Assembly: GCF_959029255.1 (NCBI RefSeq)
Contig: NZ_CAUFUE010000001.1
Location: 186,001 to 250,000, forward strand
Direction: 5' to 3'
DNA from: an uncultured Bacteroides sp.
GTDB taxonomy: Bacteria; Bacteroidota; Bacteroidia; Bacteroidales; Bacteroidaceae
DNA length: 64,000 nucleotides
Under the pieces are notes generated by a model. That model did no database searches. It was not told where the DNA came from and saw only the letters and a program-made list of their open reading frames with translations. Shown here piece after piece: positions 61,769 through 64,000 of this stretch (positions are counted from its first letter, which is position 1; every line of letters starts with the position of its first letter). The position numbers and the translations under genes were made by a program.

Positions 61769-62467
61769 ATGAAACGAGGAAAACAAACCTGTAGAATATT
61801 GAAAGATGTCCGCCGGCAAATAGCTGAAGCGAATGATATTGAGTACATCACTTCCGAGTGTCAGTATAAAGGAGATTGTCCAGGTACTTGTCCGAAGTGT
61901 GAAGCGGAGATACGGTATCTGGAAGAGCAACTGGAACATCGCCGGATGTCGGGGAAAATGATTACGCTGGCAGGTCTTTCCGCCGGGCTACTATCATTGT
62001 CTCCCTTACAATCAACCGCACAAGAAGCAGATTCGGCATACATATCTATCCCGTACGTGCCCAGCCCATACGTACAAGATACCACCACCCTTGATGAACG
62101 TGATATATTCGGATGCATTGAAACCATGCCTGAATTTCCTGATGGTGGCATAGCCGGATTGATGAGATATTTGGCTAAACACACAAAATATCCGAACATT
62201 AGTGAAAGAAACATTCAGGGGCGGGTTAGAGTACAGTTTGTTGTAGATAAAGACGGAAGTATCCATGATGCCAAAATACTTAAAAGCGTGCACCCTTTAC
62301 TTGACAAAGAAGCATTACGGGTAGTCAAAAGCATGCCTCCCTGGAAACCGGGCATGCAACGAGGGATAGCGGTAAAAGTGAAATACATCATCCCTGTAAC
62401 ATTCAAAATAAAAGATACAGAATTACCCGGAGACAGTATCCCAACGGAAAAGATTGTTGATAATTAA
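61769..62467 (+). CDS. TonB-family energy-transducer-like protein
   Basis: A 232-residue protein. The N-terminal 55 residues form a soluble, Cys-containing segment (CRILKDVRRQIAEANDIEYITSECQYKGDCPGTCPKCEAEIRYLEEQL) seen in many Bacteroides TonB-like proteins; a membrane helix follows at about 70-90; the C-terminal domain is TonB-like (GCIETMPEFPDGG, GRVRVQFVVDKDGSIHDAKIL, VVKSMPPWKPG). It lacks the long Pro-rich spacer of classical TonB. 16 bp after the frameshifted paralogue. Confidence 0.83.
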   Translation: MKRGKQTCRILKDVRRQIAEANDIEYITSECQYKGDCPGTCPKCEAEIRYLEEQLEHRRMSGKMITLAGLSAGLLSLSPLQSTAQEADSAYISIPYVPSPYVQDTTTLDERDIFGCIETMPEFPDGGIAGLMRYLAKHTKYPNISERNIQGRVRVQFVVDKDGSIHDAKILKSVHPLLDKEALRVVKSMPPWKPGMQRGIAVKVKYIIPVTFKIKDTELPGDSIPTEKIVDN

Positions 62468-62490
62468 GTTTAAAACGTATTCAAATTCTA

Positions 62491-64000
62491 ATGGAAACAT
62501 TTCTTCAACTGGTCGCACACGACCTTCATTCTAAAATAGGAAACGATTTGTCGCGCACGGCTATCGTATTCCCCAATAAACGTGCCAGCTTATTTTTCAA
62601 CGAGTATCTGGCGGCAGAAAGTGACAAGCCAATCTGGTCGCCTGCCTACGTAAATATCAGCGAACTGTTCCGGCAACTTTCTACGTTGAAATTGGGTGAC
62701 TCTATCCGGTTGGTATGTGAACTCTATAAAGTTTTCCGTGAAGAAACCCATAGTGAAGAGCCGTTGGATGACTTTTACTTCTGGGGAGAATTACTTATCA
62801 GCGACTTTGACGATGTGGATAAAAACCTGGTGGACGCTGACCGTCTCTTCACCAATCTACAGGATTTGAAGAACATCATGGATAGTTATGACTTCCTTGA
62901 CAAAGAACAGGAAGAAGCGATACAACAGTTCTTTCAAAATTTCTCCATAGAAAAACGTACGCAACTTAAAGAGAAATTCATATCTCTTTGGGATAAATTA
63001 GGAGATATCTATCGTCATTATCGTACCAATCTTACTCAGTTGGGCATTGCATACGAAGGTATGATGTATCGCAATGTCATGGAACAGCTCGATACCGACC
63101 GCCTGCGTTATGACCGCTACGTATTTGTAGGTTTCAATGTATTGAATAAAGTAGAAACTGAGTTTTTCCTTCGATTGCAGAATGCAGGGAAAGCCATGTT
63201 CTATTGGGACTATGACATATTCTATACCCGCTTGCCCCACGAACAGAAACCTCCATATATTCACGAAGCCGGAGAATTTATCCTCCGTAACCTGAAGATA
63301 TTTCCCAATCAATTACCGGAAAGCGCATTCGACACATTACGTAAACCCAAACAAATACGTTTTATCTCCGCACCTACCGAGAATGCACAGGCACGTTATA
63401 TTCCGGAATGGATCAGAGAAATCATAAATTATAAATTAAAAAATAAAAATTATAAGGAAGAAGGTTTTTGGGGGGCGGAGAAAGAGAATGCGGTGGTACT
63501 TTGCAACGAAGCCCTGTTGCTGCCCGTACTCCACTCTATTCCTCCGGAGGTGAAGAATGTCAATATCACGATGGGATTTCCTTTGGCACAAACACCTGTA
63601 TACAGTTACATCAATGCTCTACTGGAAATGCAGACGACCGGTTATCGTGCCGATACAGGACGTTATACCTACGAAGCCGTGCTTTCCGTGCTGAAACATC
63701 CTTATACACGCCAACTCTCAACGGTTGCAGAGGAGTTGGAGAAGCAACTCACGAAAGACAATCGCTTCTATCCTCTCCCTTCGGAACTCAAGAAAGACGA
63801 TTTTCTCGAACAAGTCTTTAGCCCTCAAAACGGTATAGCCGCCCTATCCCGCTACATTACCGACTTGTTACGCGAGGTAGCTGTCATCTACCGCCAAGAG
63901 AAGGACACGGAAGATATCTTCAACCAACTTTACCGGGAGTCTTTATTCAAAAGTTATACCCTCGTCAACCGCCTGCTAAATCTGATTGAAACCGACGGAC
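62491..64000 (+). CDS. addB: AddB-like PD-(D/E)XK nuclease, N-terminal part (partial)
   Basis: About 503 codons are present; the gene runs off the right edge. METFLQLVAHDLHSKIGNDLSRTAIVFPNKRASLFFNEYL is the start of the AddB-type helicase/nuclease partner in Bacteroidales (P-loop-like region lacks a clear GxGKT). The pairing with addA upstream supports this. The catalytic nuclease core and Fe-S cysteines would be beyond the window. A 28-bp in-frame repeat (63425-63452) encodes a segment with NYKLKNKNYK. Confidence 0.82.
   Translation, partial: METFLQLVAHDLHSKIGNDLSRTAIVFPNKRASLFFNEYLAAESDKPIWSPAYVNISELFRQLSTLKLGDSIRLVCELYKVFREETHSEEPLDDFYFWGELLISDFDDVDKNLVDADRLFTNLQDLKNIMDSYDFLDKEQEEAIQQFFQNFSIEKRTQLKEKFISLWDKLGDIYRHYRTNLTQLGIAYEGMMYRNVMEQLDTDRLRYDRYVFVGFNVLNKVETEFFLRLQNAGKAMFYWDYDIFYTRLPHEQKPPYIHEAGEFILRNLKIFPNQLPESAFDTLRKPKQIRFISAPTENAQARYIPEWIREIINYKLKNKNYKEEGFWGAEKENAVVLCNEALLLPVLHSIPPEVKNVNITMGFPLAQTPVYSYINALLEMQTTGYRADTGRYTYEAVLSVLKHPYTRQLSTVAEELEKQLTKDNRFYPLPSELKKDDFLEQVFSPQNGIAALSRYITDLLREVAVIYRQEKDTEDIFNQLYRESLFKSYTLVNRLLNLIETDG
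63425..63452 (+). repeat. Four 7-bp units inside addB
   Basis: TAAATTA TAAATTA AAAAATA AAAATTA, then TAAGG. Read in frame as INYKLKNKNYK. A third in-frame insertion of the same type as in addA. Confidence 0.8.

Overview
The window is a contiguous piece of a Bacteroides-type chromosome. Genus-level evidence is the TAnnTTTG promoter boxes, a SusC/SusD pair, FimA/Mfa-type lipoprotein pili, an NVEALA peptide gene, many SPII lipoproteins and an ATP synthase operon whose gene order (beta-epsilon-atpI-like-a-c-b-delta-alpha) is typical of the group. The species cannot be fixed from the sequence. I saw no rRNA, tRNA, CRISPR array, transposase or phage gene.

Layout. 1-5216 (minus): F-type ATP synthase operon, entering at the 5' end of atpA. 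5217-5914: non-coding, with two arrays of about 22-bp repeats. 5915-10563 (plus): a three-gene pilus operon (fimbrillin, Mfa2-like anchor, large tip-like protein), then a DUF5106/thioredoxin-like lipoprotein. 11572-12383: a composite repeat and three hairpins. 12384-13418 (minus): galE. 13660-19475 (minus): rseC-rnfB-C-D-G-E-A, the ion-translocating ferredoxin:NAD+ oxidoreductase. 20099-21541 (minus): DUF3078 outer-membrane protein. 21748-28908 (plus): pyrG, yidC, a MATE exporter and an S9 peptidase. 29046-30537 (minus): padR-pspC with a likely autoregulatory operator. 30761 (plus): GNAT acetyltransferase. 31347-37795 (minus): susC-susD and a POT peptide transporter. 38486-42030 (minus): ybaK-like deacylase and uvrA. 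42437-44980 (plus): LysM protein and a small beta-barrel. 45071-46630 (minus): AAA/PD-(D/E)XK protein. 46884-48528 (minus): bamD-rpoZ-DUF4293. 48643-50405 (minus): ACT protein and paaK. 50531-53746 (plus): uvrB and a choloylglycine hydrolase. 54545-57100 (plus): NVEALA peptide, 6-bladed propeller lipoprotein and DUF1573 lipoprotein. 57220-64000 (plus): addA-like helicase/nuclease, radical-SAM activase, a frameshifted TonB-family gene, an intact TonB-family gene and the start of an addB-like nuclease.

How the genes work together. ATP synthase and Rnf are the two ion-coupled energy complexes, and rseC heads the rnf operon. SusCD next to a POT transporter suggests peptide uptake across both membranes. 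AddA/AddB-like proteins form a RecBCD-type end-processing machine, split here by three unrelated genes.

The most unusual content is non-coding. Five degenerate tandem arrays have unit lengths of 11, 21 or 22 bp, close to one or two DNA helical turns. A second family of palindromic elements has arms built from 9-bp units, with an inverted pair 26 kb apart. A third set of 7-bp-unit repeats fills operon spacers and has also entered the reading frames of addA (twice) and addB. Other items worth checking are the Cys-rich NVEALA peptide locus and a TonB-family gene whose frame breaks exactly at an A_AAA_AAG slippery heptamer.
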